Source: SIG350 sp964520895 (GTDB lineage Bacteria; Bacillota; Clostridia; TANB77; SIG350). Taken from it: a stretch of DNA of 44,791 bases. A model generated the notes under the pieces. It worked only from the letters and a program-made list of their open reading frames with translations. It did no database searches and had not been told where the DNA came from. Every line of letters begins with the position of its first letter. The first letter of the stretch is position 1. Shown here piece after piece: positions 33,073 through 41,731 of the stretch. The DNA is taken from contig CAZFOR010000007.1 in NCBI GenBank assembly GCA_964520895.1, positions 1 through 44,791 on the forward strand, written 5' to 3'. The translations under genes were made by a program, and so were the position numbers.

Positions 33073-34389
33073 ATGCCAGTCTATAGATATGATGCAGTAG
33101 ATAAATATGGATTGAATTTTAGAGGTAGAATGAACGCTGAAAGTGCGTCTGAAGTAATATCTAGATTAAGTAAAAACAACATTATGCCTTTAAAAGTAAA
33201 AAAGATGCAAAATAATAGAAGAAAAGAATTACAATCAAAAAAAGGTCAAGTAAGAAGACAAGAATTATCAAACAGAGTAAGTAAAGATAGACTTATGGTC
33301 AATGAAAAAAAGAAAATTTCTATTTCTTATGCACCTATAAAAATTAATGATGTAATTCAATTTGCACAAAATCTATATTTACTTAAAAAAGCAGATTTTA
33401 ATAACATACATGCATTAGAAACACTATTAAAGAATATTAAAAATGAAAAATTTAGAGTTATTATTGATGATATTTTAAATGGTGTTGAATCAGGTCAAAA
33501 CATGTATACAATTATGGAGTATTATCCAGATGTTTTCCCACCAATATTTGTGGGTATTGTTAAATCTGGAGAATTGTCAGGTACTCTTGTTAATTCATTA
33601 TATCAAGCAAGAGTTTACCTAGAAACTTCATATGCAATTAAAACAAGATTAAAATCAATATTACTACCTAATGTAGCTCAGTTTGTAGTAATTATGATAT
33701 TATTATTCGCAGGTGTTATACTTGTAATACCAAAAATAGAAGACATATATAGTTCCTTAGGTTTATTAGACAAACTTCCACCAGCAACAATGAAATTTGC
33801 TAATTTTGTAAAGTTTTTAACGAGTATATGGTATGTAGTTGTTGCTGTGGTAGCTGCAATTGTGTTTATTATATATATGTATATTAAAACACCTGAGGGG
33901 CGATACAAATATGATTTGTTTAAGTATAGATTACCTGTATTTGGACAACTAATAGTCTTTTTAGATACTCAAAAATTTTTAAATGCATTAAGACTAAATA
34001 TTGAAAATGGAATACGATTGCAAGATAGCTTAGATGTTAGTAAGGAAGTTGTTGCAAATACGGTATTTTTATCAATTATAGAAACATGTAAGAACAATCT
34101 AATATTAGGTGAAGATTGGGTTGAACCAATTGAAAGATCAAATATTTTTCCTGATATGTTACCAGAAATGCTTAAAATTGGTATGAGTACAGATTTGGGT
34201 GAAATGTTAGAAAAGATAGAAGAATATATGAAAACAGAAATTGATAGAAAAATAGCAAGAACTATAAAGGTATTGCCAGAGCTTTCTTATGCAATAGTTG
34301 GTGTAATATTAGTTATATTCGTAATTATTGTAATGGTTCCAATAATGCAAGTATATATGGGTAGCTTCTTATTTGATGCATATCTATAA
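33073..34389 (+). CDS. pilC: Pilus platform protein PilC
   Basis: The 438 residues hold two type II secretion F (T2SSF) domains: the first around residues 95-215 (FAQNLYLLKKADFNNIHALE, then GVESGQNMYTIMEYYPDVFP and FVGIVKSGELSGTL) and the second around 305-430 (FLDTQKFLNALRLNIENGIR, ILGEDWVEPIERSNIFPDML, MLKIGMSTDLGEMLEKI). Three membrane helices are visible. A basic Gln/Lys/Arg linker (about 52-80) separates an N-terminal segment, GRMNAESASEVISRL, from the core. PilC is the inner-membrane platform rotated by PilB and PilT. It is the last gene of the cluster; the REP-like element begins five bases after its stop. Confidence 0.95.
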   Translation: MPVYRYDAVDKYGLNFRGRMNAESASEVISRLSKNNIMPLKVKKMQNNRRKELQSKKGQVRRQELSNRVSKDRLMVNEKKKISISYAPIKINDVIQFAQNLYLLKKADFNNIHALETLLKNIKNEKFRVIIDDILNGVESGQNMYTIMEYYPDVFPPIFVGIVKSGELSGTLVNSLYQARVYLETSYAIKTRLKSILLPNVAQFVVIMILLFAGVILVIPKIEDIYSSLGLLDKLPPATMKFANFVKFLTSIWYVVVAVVAAIVFIIYMYIKTPEGRYKYDLFKYRLPVFGQLIVFLDTQKFLNALRLNIENGIRLQDSLDVSKEVVANTVFLSIIETCKNNLILGEDWVEPIERSNIFPDMLPEMLKIGMSTDLGEMLEKIEEYMKTEIDRKIARTIKVLPELSYAIVGVILVIFVIIVMVPIMQVYMGSFLFDAYL

Positions 34390-34394
34390 AATAA

Positions 34395-34427
34395 TCAGAC
34401 AAATGGGGACGGAGGTATTTTGTCCGA
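34395..34427 (-). repeat. Left 33-bp REP-like palindrome of the transposase unit
   Basis: TCAGACAAA pairs with TTTGTCCGA (one G-U) around a GGGGACGGAGG core. It starts five bases after the pilC stop and could end pilus-cluster transcripts. Confidence 0.85.
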
Positions 34428-34434
34428 GAAAATG

Positions 34435-35211
34435 TTATTTAATTAATTTTTCGATTTTATATTTTGAAACATTAAATATATTTCCTAATTGTCTAATAGA
34501 TAAATTAGTGTTAATTCTTAAATCAGATAATAGAATTTTAAATTTATTATCTGATTTTGTTATTTCTTCAATATTTAAATTATATAATAAAAGATATTTT
34601 TCTATAATGTTTAAATAATAGTTATCATTAATTTTATCCAAATCACCTAGTTTTTTAAACATGCTTGGCGAATAGTTATTATGTAATAAGTAAAATAATT
34701 GCTTTATTTCATTAATACTATTAGTTTGAAAAGCCAATTTAATTCCATTTGTTGATAATAAGTCATCTGAATTAAAGTATGAATTGAAGCTAGAATATTT
34801 ATACTTTGATGGATGTTCCACTAGCTGGGATTTAACTGGATTAAAATGTATATATGCGATACATATTAAGAGTTGACGAGGATTTGAAATGGATTGAGAA
34901 AAAAATCTATTATTAAAAACATATCCAATTCTATTATTAAATTTGTTGTATTTTATAGCAAACATGGTGTTAACAGATTTCATAAAACAACTTACTGAAA
35001 TGATATTTTCTGAATAAACTAAAAGATGAAGATGATTTGACATAAAACAATATGCAATAATATTAATGTTATATTGTTTTATGTATTTTTTTAATATAGA
35101 CTTGTATGTCGTGATAAAAATGCTATTTTTAAATATATATTCACCATTTATTCCTTTTATAATTAAATGAAGGAAATTAGAAGTATAGTTTTTTCTGGAA
35201 ATACGGGCCAT
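34435..35211 (-). CDS. REP-associated tyrosine transposase (RAYT, Y1 HUH family)
   Basis: The ATG at 35211 follows AAGGAG with five bases between, so the product is 258 residues. It begins ARISRKNYTSNFLHLIIKG, has the HUH motif in CFMSNHLHLLVYS (His60, His62) and a likely nucleophile Tyr88 in AIKYNKFNNRIGYVF, then YIHFNPVKSQLVEHPSKYKYSS, a segment typical of RAYT/TnpA_REP proteins. The C-terminal 60 residues form an added HTH (LSIRQLGNIFNVSKYKIEKLIK). RAYTs cut and join single-stranded DNA at REP hairpins and are usually single-copy domesticated genes, unlike IS200. Confidence 0.92.
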   Translation of the reverse strand: MARISRKNYTSNFLHLIIKGINGEYIFKNSIFITTYKSILKKYIKQYNINIIAYCFMSNHLHLLVYSENIISVSCFMKSVNTMFAIKYNKFNNRIGYVFNNRFFSQSISNPRQLLICIAYIHFNPVKSQLVEHPSKYKYSSFNSYFNSDDLLSTNGIKLAFQTNSINEIKQLFYLLHNNYSPSMFKKLGDLDKINDNYYLNIIEKYLLLYNLNIEEITKSDNKFKILLSDLRINTNLSIRQLGNIFNVSKYKIEKLIK

Positions 35212-35296
35212 GGCAACTCCTTTTAATATAATATAATTATAGAATAACATATATGGAAAAAAATGTAAATACATTTATAATAAATTAACAAAAAAA

Positions 35297-35329
35297 TCAG
35301 ACAAAATGCCTCCGTCCCCAAATGTCTGA
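35297..35329 (+). repeat. Right 33-bp REP-like palindrome of the transposase unit
   Basis: TCAGACA (35297-35303) pairs with TGTCTGA (35323-35329) around a GCCTCCGTCCCC core. Eight T residues follow, so on the plus strand it also has the form of an intrinsic terminator. Confidence 0.85.
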
Positions 35330-35389
35330 TTTTTTTTCTATTTTAGTATTGTAAAACACAAAAATATGTGATAAACTATTACGCATAAT

Positions 35390-35633
35390 AGACTTGTAAT
35401 GATAAGGAAGAGTAATTAATCTTAGTTTTTAGAGAGTCACATGTTTGTTGAAATTGTGATAAATGATGTTTAATGAAAATCACCTTTGAACAGTTATTCT
35501 GAAATAGTAGTAAGAATGAACCGGTAGTTACGATATAACTTAAATAAGATAAAATACAAAAGGTAAGTGTTTTATGAAATTGGGTGGTACCACGATTATT
35601 CGTCCCTTGGATGATTAATTGTGTATTTTTTTT
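35390..35633 (+). promoter_or_regulatory. T-box riboswitch of ileS (isoleucine specifier)
   Basis: The leader has the T-box landmarks in order: GGAAGAGTAATT (35406-35417), AGAGAG (35431-35436), GAA followed by A and the specifier ATC (35479-35481), an Ile codon, then ACCTTTGAAC, and the T-box GGGTGGTACCACG (35582-35594). The terminator stem 35591-35605 with 35609-35623 is followed by a T run to 35633 and uses bases of the T-box, so it excludes the antiterminator. Uncharged tRNA-Ile should bind and allow transcription of ileS. Confidence 0.9.
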
Positions 35634-35686
35634 ACAAAAATAGTATAAAACTATTATATAAAAAATAGAAAGAAGGAGAGATTAAA

Positions 35687-38476
35687 ATGAGTGAAGAAAA
35701 CAAACAAGAAAAGAAAGATTATGGAGCAACATTGAATTTGCCTAAAACAGATTTTCAAATGAGAGCAAATTTACCAGAAAATGAACCTAAAATTTTAGAA
35801 GGAATATATGAAAAAAACATATATGAAAAATGCTTAGAGAAAAACAAAAACAATGATAAATATGTATTACATGACGGACCTCCTTATGCAAATGGGGATA
35901 TACATATAGGTCATGCATTAAATAAAATATTAAAAGATGTTATAGTAAGATATAAAACAATGCAAGGATATTATACTCCGTATATACCTGGTTGGGATAC
36001 ACACGGACTTCCAATAGAGAAACAAGCAATTAAATTATTAGGTGTAAATAAAGATGAGATAGGAATATCTAAATTTAGAAATACTTGTAAGGATTTTGCT
36101 TTAAAATATGTTGCTAATCAAAAAGAACAATTTAAGAGATTAGGGGGAATAGGTGATTGGGACAATCCATATATTACTCTAGAACCAAGTTTTGAAGCAA
36201 GACAAGTAGAAGTATTTGGTGATATGTTTAAAAAAGGATATATATATAAAGGATTAAAACCTGTATATTGGTGTACTGACTGTGAAACAGCACTTGCAGA
36301 AGCTGAAATAGAATATCAAGATGATAAAACAACATCAATATATGTTAAATTTAAAGTAGAAGATGATAAAGGTAAATTTTCTACATTTAGTAGCAGAGAT
36401 ATCTACTTTATAATTTGGACTACTACTACTTGGACATTACCAGGAAATACTGGAATAATAATTTCACCAGATTTTACATATGATTTAGTAGAAAAAAACA
36501 ATAAAGAAGTATATGTAATTGCACATGAATTAGTAGAAAAAGTTATGGATATAGCTGGTATAGAAGAATATTCAATAATTGGGTCATTTAAAGGTGATGA
36601 ATTAGATGGAATATTATGCAAACATCCATTTTTAGATAGAAGTTCAAGAGTTGTAATGGGTTCAGAAGATACAGTTGATGTTAAATTAGATACTGGTACT
36701 GGATGTGTTCATGCAGCACCTGGACATGGTATGGAAGATTATCAAAATGGATTGAAAAATGGTTTAGATATAATTGTTCCAGTTGATAGTAAGGGATATT
36801 TAACAGAAGAAGCGGGTATATTTAAAGGGCTATTTTATGAAAAAGCAAATGGTGAAATAATCAAACATTTAGAAGAAACCAATGCATTAGTTGCAAGTGA
36901 AGTAATAGAGCATTCATATCCACATTGTTGGAGATGTAAAGAACCTATTATATATAGAGCTACTTCTCAATGGTTTGCTTCAATTGAAGGATTTAGAGAA
37001 AAAACTTTAGCGAAAATTAAAGAAATTGAATGGGCACCAAAATGGGGAGAAGAAAGAATTACTAATATGATAAAAGATAGAAATGATTGGTGTATTTCTA
37101 GGCAAAGAGTATGGGGTGTTCCAATTCCAATTTTCTTCTGTAAAGATTGTGAAAAAGAATATGTGACAGACGAGAGTATTAAGAAAATATCACAAATATT
37201 TAGAGAAAAAGGTTCTAATGCATGGTATGAAATGACAGAAAAAGAATTAATGCCACAAGGAGCTAAATGTGAATGTGGATGTGAAGATTTTGTTAAAGAA
37301 ACAGATATTATGGATGTTTGGTTTGATTCAGGTACAACTCATTTTTCAGTATTAGAAGAAAAAGGATTATGGCCAGCTGATATGTATCTAGAGGGAAATG
37401 ATCAATATAGAGGATGGTTCCAATCATCACTATTAACATCTATAGCAGTAAAAGGTCAGGCACCATATAAAACAGTACTAACACACGGATGGACAGTTGA
37501 TGGTGAAGGAAAGAAAATGTCTAAATCATTAGGTAATGGAGTTGATCCTAATGAAATAATAAATGAGTTTGGAGCAGATATATTAAGACTTTGGGTAACA
37601 TCTACTGATTATCAATCAGATGTAAGAATATCTAAGGAAATATTAAAACAAATATCAGAGGTTTATAGAAAAGTTAGAAATACAGCAAGATATATGCTTG
37701 GAAATTTATCAGACTTTGATCCAAATAAAGACATGGTAGAATATGATAACTTACAAGAGCTAGATAAATGGGCATTAATTAAATTAAATAATTTAGTTAA
37801 AACATGTAATATAGCATTTGATAATTATGAATATCATGTAGCATATCAAAATATTAATAAATTCTGTGTAACAGATATGAGTAATATTTATTTAGATATA
37901 ATCAAAGATAGACTATATACTTTAAAAATAAATGATATAAATAGAAGATCAGCTCAAAGTGTAATGTATAAGATATTAGTTGCATTAACTAAAATTTTAA
38001 CACCAATACTTGCATTTACATCAGAGGAAATTTGGAAAAATATAAAACATATAGACGGTGTAAATACAGATAGTCCATTACTTTCAAGTTGGCCTGTACA
38101 AAATGAACAATATGAAAACCCACAATTAGAGGAAAAATGGGATCATATATTAGAAGTAAAAGAAGCTGTTGCAAAAGAGTTAGAACTAGCTAGGGCTAAT
38201 AAAGTTATTGGTCATTCATTAAATGCAAAAGTATCTTTATCAGCAAGTAAGAAATATGAGTTCTTATTAAATCTTCTACCAATGTTAAAAGATGTGTTTA
38301 TAGTTTCGCAAGTTGAGTTAAGAAAAGATACTGAAAATGATAATAATGAAATCAAAATAACAATATCACCAGCAGATGGAGAAAAATGTGAAAGATGTTG
38401 GGCATATAGTGAAACCGTAGGTAAAAATGAGAAACATCCAACATTATGTAACAGATGTGCCAGTAATTTAGAATAA
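35687..38476 (+). CDS. ileS: Isoleucyl-tRNA synthetase
   Basis: The 929 residues include the class I signatures PPYANGDIHIGHALNK (HIGH at about 75-78) and GKKMSKSLGNG (KMSKS at about 611-615), the CP1 editing domain (TTTTWTLPGNT, GTGCVHAAPGHG) and the C-terminal zinc site (CERCWAYSETVG...LCNRC). It charges tRNA-Ile and edits Val. It is the bacterial type with a full zinc tail. AGAAGGAGAG is the ribosome site and a T-box controls expression. Two unrelated small genes follow in the same direction. Confidence 0.98.
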   Translation: MSEENKQEKKDYGATLNLPKTDFQMRANLPENEPKILEGIYEKNIYEKCLEKNKNNDKYVLHDGPPYANGDIHIGHALNKILKDVIVRYKTMQGYYTPYIPGWDTHGLPIEKQAIKLLGVNKDEIGISKFRNTCKDFALKYVANQKEQFKRLGGIGDWDNPYITLEPSFEARQVEVFGDMFKKGYIYKGLKPVYWCTDCETALAEAEIEYQDDKTTSIYVKFKVEDDKGKFSTFSSRDIYFIIWTTTTWTLPGNTGIIISPDFTYDLVEKNNKEVYVIAHELVEKVMDIAGIEEYSIIGSFKGDELDGILCKHPFLDRSSRVVMGSEDTVDVKLDTGTGCVHAAPGHGMEDYQNGLKNGLDIIVPVDSKGYLTEEAGIFKGLFYEKANGEIIKHLEETNALVASEVIEHSYPHCWRCKEPIIYRATSQWFASIEGFREKTLAKIKEIEWAPKWGEERITNMIKDRNDWCISRQRVWGVPIPIFFCKDCEKEYVTDESIKKISQIFREKGSNAWYEMTEKELMPQGAKCECGCEDFVKETDIMDVWFDSGTTHFSVLEEKGLWPADMYLEGNDQYRGWFQSSLLTSIAVKGQAPYKTVLTHGWTVDGEGKKMSKSLGNGVDPNEIINEFGADILRLWVTSTDYQSDVRISKEILKQISEVYRKVRNTARYMLGNLSDFDPNKDMVEYDNLQELDKWALIKLNNLVKTCNIAFDNYEYHVAYQNINKFCVTDMSNIYLDIIKDRLYTLKINDINRRSAQSVMYKILVALTKILTPILAFTSEEIWKNIKHIDGVNTDSPLLSSWPVQNEQYENPQLEEKWDHILEVKEAVAKELELARANKVIGHSLNAKVSLSASKKYEFLLNLLPMLKDVFIVSQVELRKDTENDNNEIKITISPADGEKCERCWAYSETVGKNEKHPTLCNRCASNLE

Positions 38477-38564
38477 AAATGAAAATATTGTAAAAAACAG
38501 TTTACTTTTAGATTATTTTGTGATAAAAATATATTATTAAAATATATTAAAAGGAGATTTAGAA

Positions 38565-39017
38565 ATGGAGAAGAAAATGTTTGTACCAATTCATAATTGG
38601 GATAATAGTATAGCAAGTACTATAAAATCAAAATTAAATGAAGTAGGTGGAGAAACAACAATTAAAAGTGGAAACTCATCATTTAAAGTATCATATGCAG
38701 ATGATGAAAGTGGAATATGTTTTGAAACTAAAAAAGGAGAAGTTAAACAATTACCATGGGATGCTTTTTTTGCAACAGTTGATATATTAAAAGAAAAAGA
38801 AGGAAAAGCAATAAAAGGTGATGCAACAAAAGCAAAATTGGGTGGAAAAGAATTACCACTAGATTCAGTTGAAGGATATGTTGCAGCTACTGTTTATGGT
38901 AAGAAGAAAAGACAAACAGTTGAGAAAACTGTATCAGAAATTGGTACATTATTAGATTGGACTGATATAGCTAAAAATGGAAGAGGATATTTAGAATTAA
39001 AAGAACAATATAAATAA
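38565..39017 (+). CDS. Conserved-looking 150-aa soluble protein of unknown function
   Basis: AAGGAGATTTAGAA precedes the ATG. The 150-residue Lys/Glu-rich protein starts KKMFVPIHNWDNSIASTIKS and ends WTDIAKNGRGYLELKEQYK. It has alternating strands and helices, no signal peptide, no membrane segment and no motif I know. It follows ileS by 88 bases and is closed off by a perfect hairpin at 39031-39064. It could be part of the T-box-controlled ileS transcript, but no link to isoleucine can be seen. Confidence 0.7.
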   Translation: MEKKMFVPIHNWDNSIASTIKSKLNEVGGETTIKSGNSSFKVSYADDESGICFETKKGEVKQLPWDAFFATVDILKEKEGKAIKGDATKAKLGGKELPLDSVEGYVAATVYGKKKRQTVEKTVSEIGTLLDWTDIAKNGRGYLELKEQYK

Positions 39018-39030
39018 TATAGAATAATAT

Positions 39031-39064
39031 AAAAATATACTAATATCTTTATTAGTATATTTTT
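39031..39064 (+). terminator. Terminator after the 150-aa gene
   Basis: Perfect 15-bp arms (39031-39045 and 39050-39064, core ATATACTAATA) with a TCTT loop; the right arm ends in TTTTT. Confidence 0.8.
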
Positions 39065-39082
39065 AGGTTTAAGGAAAATAAT

Positions 39083-39607
39083 ATGGAAAATAGAAAAGTA
39101 AGACGAAATAGAAAATTGAATAAAAAGAAAATAGGATTATTACTGGCTATTCTTGTAATAATATTACTAATCATCTTTTTTGTAAGTAAAAAAGATAATA
39201 ATATTAATGAAACACCTAAACAAGATTTATCACAAGTATTTTATTTTGATAATATAAGTAAAACTTATGATGATATTATTTCAATATATGGTCAAGGTAC
39301 AGATAACTATAATATGGATAATAAGATTTTTGCGACCGTATATACTGATAAAATATTAGATTATAATAGTACTAATATATTTTATTATGATGATGATATG
39401 AAAGTAAAATATATTGAATATATTTTAGGTGATAATTCTATTTATGAAGTTTTAAATAAATTGAAAGAAATATTAGGTGATACATTTGAATATAATAATG
39501 ATACAGAAGAACTATCAACTCAATTTACATGGAAATATGAAAATTATCTAATAGTATTAGGTAATAATGTATCAAATATTAGTATAATTGTTAAACCAAA
39601 TATATAA
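39083..39607 (+). CDS. Membrane-anchored extracytoplasmic protein of unknown function
   Basis: The 174 residues have a basic N-terminus (MENRKVRRNRKLNKKK), one membrane helix (IGLLLAILVIILLIIFFVS) and an outside domain with two similar-looking halves (ISKTYDDIISIYGQGTDNY and NSIYEVLNKLKEILGDTFEY), each followed by strands. This resembles small Clostridial domains of BLIP/DUF4309 type, but I cannot assign it. TTTAAGGAAAATA precedes the ATG. It is followed 13 bases later by a 28-codon ORF. Confidence 0.65.
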   Translation: MENRKVRRNRKLNKKKIGLLLAILVIILLIIFFVSKKDNNINETPKQDLSQVFYFDNISKTYDDIISIYGQGTDNYNMDNKIFATVYTDKILDYNSTNIFYYDDDMKVKYIEYILGDNSIYEVLNKLKEILGDTFEYNNDTEELSTQFTWKYENYLIVLGNNVSNISIIVKPNI

Positions 39608-39620
39608 AGGGGTGAAGTTT

Positions 39621-39707
39621 ATGAATTTAAAAAGTTTGTTAACTTATAGTTTATCTGCTTTATTTATTATTAATATGTTGATTTATTACTATATAATACT
39701 TTTATAA
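39621..39707 (+). CDS. 28-codon hydrophobic peptide
   Basis: AAAGGGGTGAAGTTT places a strong ribosome site before the ATG of a 28-codon frame beginning MNLKSLLTYSLSALFIIN and ending YYYIILL. The product would be one membrane helix. Located between the anchored protein and the deacetylase, it could be a small membrane regulator. Evidence is limited to the ribosome site and composition. Confidence 0.5.
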   Translation: MNLKSLLTYSLSALFIINMLIYYYIILL

Positions 39708-39725
39708 TAAAATAGTAAAAGTTAT

Positions 39726-39765
39726 AAAACCTTCTCAGATGGCATAAGCTATATGGGAGGGTTTT
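39726..39765 (+). promoter_or_regulatory. Hairpin that buries the deacetylase ribosome site
   Basis: AAAACCTTCTC (39726-39736) pairs with GGGAGGGTTTT (39755-39765), 11 pairs with two G-U. The right arm contains the whole Shine-Dalgarno GGAGG (39756-39760), eight bases before the ATG at 39769. It could also be a weak terminator for upstream genes, since TTTTATTATGTTTTT follows. Confidence 0.55.
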
Positions 39766-39768
39766 ATT

Positions 39769-40560
39769 ATGTTTTTAGTGTTAAATAAAAATAAAATTTT
39801 AAGTATACTAGTATTATCAACAATTGTAATTACATGTGTAAGTTTATATATGAATGCTACTATACAAACAAGTGGAGTAAGTGGAAAGAGATTACTACCA
39901 ATATATAATGTTGAAACTGAAGAGAAAAAAGTTGCAATAACATTAAATTGTGCATGGGATGATAGTGACATTGAAAGTATTTTAAATACATTAGATGATT
40001 ATAATGTAAAATTAACATTTTTTATGGTAGGTGAATGGGTAGATAAATATCCGGAAAGCCTAAAAAAGATACATAATTCAGGACATGAAATTGCTAATCA
40101 TTCTGATGGGCATAAACATGTAAATAAACTTGATTTGCAAGAAAATATTGAGGAAATACAAAATTGTAGTAATAAAATCAAAGAAGTTATAGGTATAGGT
40201 ACTAATCTATATCGAGGACCATATGGAGAGTACAATAACACTGTCATAGAAGCGGCAAATGCAACAAAACATCAAACTATACAGTGGAATATAGATAGCC
40301 TTGATTATAAGGGATTAACTAAAGAAGAAATGTGGAATAGAATCGAAAAAAAAATTCAACCAGGGAGTATAATTTTAATGCATAGTGGAGCAGAAAATAC
40401 GGCAGATGCTTTGCCATATATAATTGAAAAATTAATTAACATGAAATATGAAATTGTTAAAGTTAGTGACTTAATTATTAAAGAAGATTCATATATTGAT
40501 ATAAATGGTATGCAAAAAAAGTTAATAATATATAATTTTAATAAAATATATGAAAATTAA
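39769..40560 (+). CDS. Polysaccharide deacetylase (NodB domain), PdaB-like
   Basis: The 263 residues begin with a membrane anchor or signal (ILSILVLSTIVITCVSLYM) and continue with a NodB fold: motif 1 VAITLNCAWDDSD (in place of TFDDG), motif 2 HEIANHSDGH with the metal histidines, motif 3 YRGPYGEYN, motif 4 WNIDSLDYKG and motif 5 IILMHSGAENTADALP. These enzymes remove acetyl groups from wall glycans; motif 1 of this kind is known from the sporulation protein PdaB and relatives. The Asp-Asp pair and His residues are kept, so activity is plausible. The ribosome site lies in a hairpin. Confidence 0.88.
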   Translation: MFLVLNKNKILSILVLSTIVITCVSLYMNATIQTSGVSGKRLLPIYNVETEEKKVAITLNCAWDDSDIESILNTLDDYNVKLTFFMVGEWVDKYPESLKKIHNSGHEIANHSDGHKHVNKLDLQENIEEIQNCSNKIKEVIGIGTNLYRGPYGEYNNTVIEAANATKHQTIQWNIDSLDYKGLTKEEMWNRIEKKIQPGSIILMHSGAENTADALPYIIEKLINMKYEIVKVSDLIIKEDSYIDINGMQKKLIIYNFNKIYEN

Positions 40561-40594
40561 TAAATAGCTTAAAAGTTAAATATGTGTATGCAAC

Positions 40595-40626
40595 AAAACA
40601 AAACCACCAGTTGGTGGTTTTGTTTT
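40595..40626. terminator. Terminator after the deacetylase gene
   Basis: AAAACAAAACCACCA (40595-40609) and TGGTGGTTTTGTTTT (40612-40626) are perfectly complementary. The T-rich right arm and A-rich left arm suit both the deacetylase and the converging broken gene. Confidence 0.88.
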
Positions 40627-40677
40627 AGATTATGGTTACAATACAATATAATATAAGTATTAATTAATGTTATTATA

Positions 40678-41146
40678 TTATCTTTTTTCAATTGATATAA
40701 TATATTGAGCATCTTTAATTATAATTTTAATTACTGATGTAGCATCACCTGTAATAATTGTTTTTTGTTCATCTGATTCAGATATTAGTGTATTATTGCT
40801 AACATATATATTTTGATAAAATTCAAATATTTCTTGAGATGATTTAGTTGATTTTACAGTAATACTAGATGGTTTACTAGTATTGTTTTCGCTAACTGAT
40901 TCTTGATATTTAATTATATTATCACCTTCAATTATTTGTATGTTTTGTGCAACAAATTCATTAGGTAAATCTAATTTATTTCCAGAAAAAGTAGTAGTTG
41001 TTTTACCGTTTTCGGTTATTTTTTCTAACTTAATTCCGAGAAAATAAATATCTAATATTTAATATATTAAATATATAAAATAATGTAAATATTAGTATTA
41101 AAGATATTACAGCAATAGTTATTTTTTTTCTAGTTCGCTTTTTCAT
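40678..41146 (-). pseudogene. Membrane-anchored protein gene split by a frameshift
   Basis: From ATG at 41146 (preceded by GGAGGGTTTAA) a basic N-terminus and a membrane helix (MKKRTRKKITIAVISLILIF) are read, and the frame stops after 38 codons at 41030. Another frame, open from about 41075, carries on as DIYFLGIKLEKITENGKTTT, includes NKLDLPNEFVAQNIQIIEGD and QEIFEFYQNIYVSNNTLISE, and ends YIISIEKR at a stop at 40678-40680. Removing one base between about 41048 and 41075 would join them into 155 residues. No start or ribosome site serves the second part alone. The product would be an anchored outside domain of unknown function. Confidence 0.75.
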
Positions 41147-41285
41147 TTAAACCCTCCACTAATAAATCTATATATAAAATATCACAAAAAAATCTATATT
41201 ACAATAAAAAAATATATTTTTAATTGAATTTGTGACAAATGATTGATTAACCTTCAATAATGCTATAAAAAATATTATATAGTAA

Positions 41286-41314
41286 TTGAAAATGGTAAAA
41301 AAACGTGGTATAAT
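41286..41314 (+). promoter_or_regulatory. Promoter of the Cys-rich protein gene
   Basis: TTGAAA (41286-41291) and TATAAT (41309-41314) are 17 bases apart. A small hairpin, GTTAAAAA/TTTTTAAC, lies near the expected transcript start. Confidence 0.75.
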
Positions 41315-41376
41315 AATAATGGTTAAAAAATTTTTAACTATAAAAACCAAACTAAATTTTTTAGGAGGAAAACCAG

Positions 41377-41694
41377 ATGATGTATGATTTAGAACGTAAA
41401 ATAGCTGTAAGGGAGCCTATTCGCCCACGGGGAATAGACAAAGGATTTGAAAAAAGAAAAACCTTGTCTGATATTCAGGAAAAGTGTGATAAGCTTTATG
41501 AAAAAAAGTGCAGGAAAAAAAGAGATGTTTTCTCTGAAAAGGAAAAGCAAAAAAAGATTACAAGATTAAGACACAGAAGAAATTCGTACAACAATAAGAT
41601 ATACAATGAAGATGCGTGTTCAATGTGCGAAATATTTGATGATGATATCTGCGATACCTGCGATTGCTGTAAATGCAGTAATGGCATTGAATAA
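41377..41694 (+). CDS. Basic protein with Cys-rich acidic tail
   Basis: GGAGGAAAA precedes ATGATG. The 105 residues divide sharply: the first 75 are highly basic (RKTLSDIQEKCDKLYEKKCR, KKITRLRHRRNSYNNK), as expected for nucleic-acid contact. The last 30 are acidic with seven cysteines (ACSMCEIFDDDICDTCDCCK), suited to zinc or another metal. Codon use is clearly less AT-biased than in the neighbours (CGC, CGG, GCG, TGC, ACC). It has its own promoter and a perfect terminator, so it is a single-gene unit. I do not recognise a family. The position before rpoB may be chance. Confidence 0.75.
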   Translation: MMYDLERKIAVREPIRPRGIDKGFEKRKTLSDIQEKCDKLYEKKCRKKRDVFSEKEKQKKITRLRHRRNSYNNKIYNEDACSMCEIFDDDICDTCDCCKCSNGIE

Positions 41695-41695
41695 A

Positions 41696-41731
41696 AAAAT
41701 GGAGGGTTTCTATATAGAAACCCTCCATTTT
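41696..41731. terminator. Terminator of the Cys-rich protein gene
   Basis: A perfect 36-base palindrome centred on TATATA, with arms AAAATGGAGGGTTTC and GAAACCCTCCATTTT, suits termination in both directions. Confidence 0.9.

Larger units (their letters stand above)
34395..35329 (-). mobile_element. REP-associated tyrosine transposase unit flanked by inverted 33-bp palindromes
   Basis: A transposase gene on the minus strand is enclosed by two 33-bp elements in opposite orientation: TCAGACAAAT...GTCCGA at 34395-34427 and TCAGACA...TGTCTGA at 35297-35329. Reverse-complementing the left one gives about 29 of 33 identical bases to the right one. A third, solitary copy is at 6663-6695. This is the organisation of RAYT/REP systems. 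Confidence 0.85.

Noticed and set aside
34373..34618. A plus-strand ORF running from pilC into the transposase gene
   Set aside because: It begins inside the end of pilC and lies opposite the transposase C-terminus and through the REP hairpin; not a separate gene.
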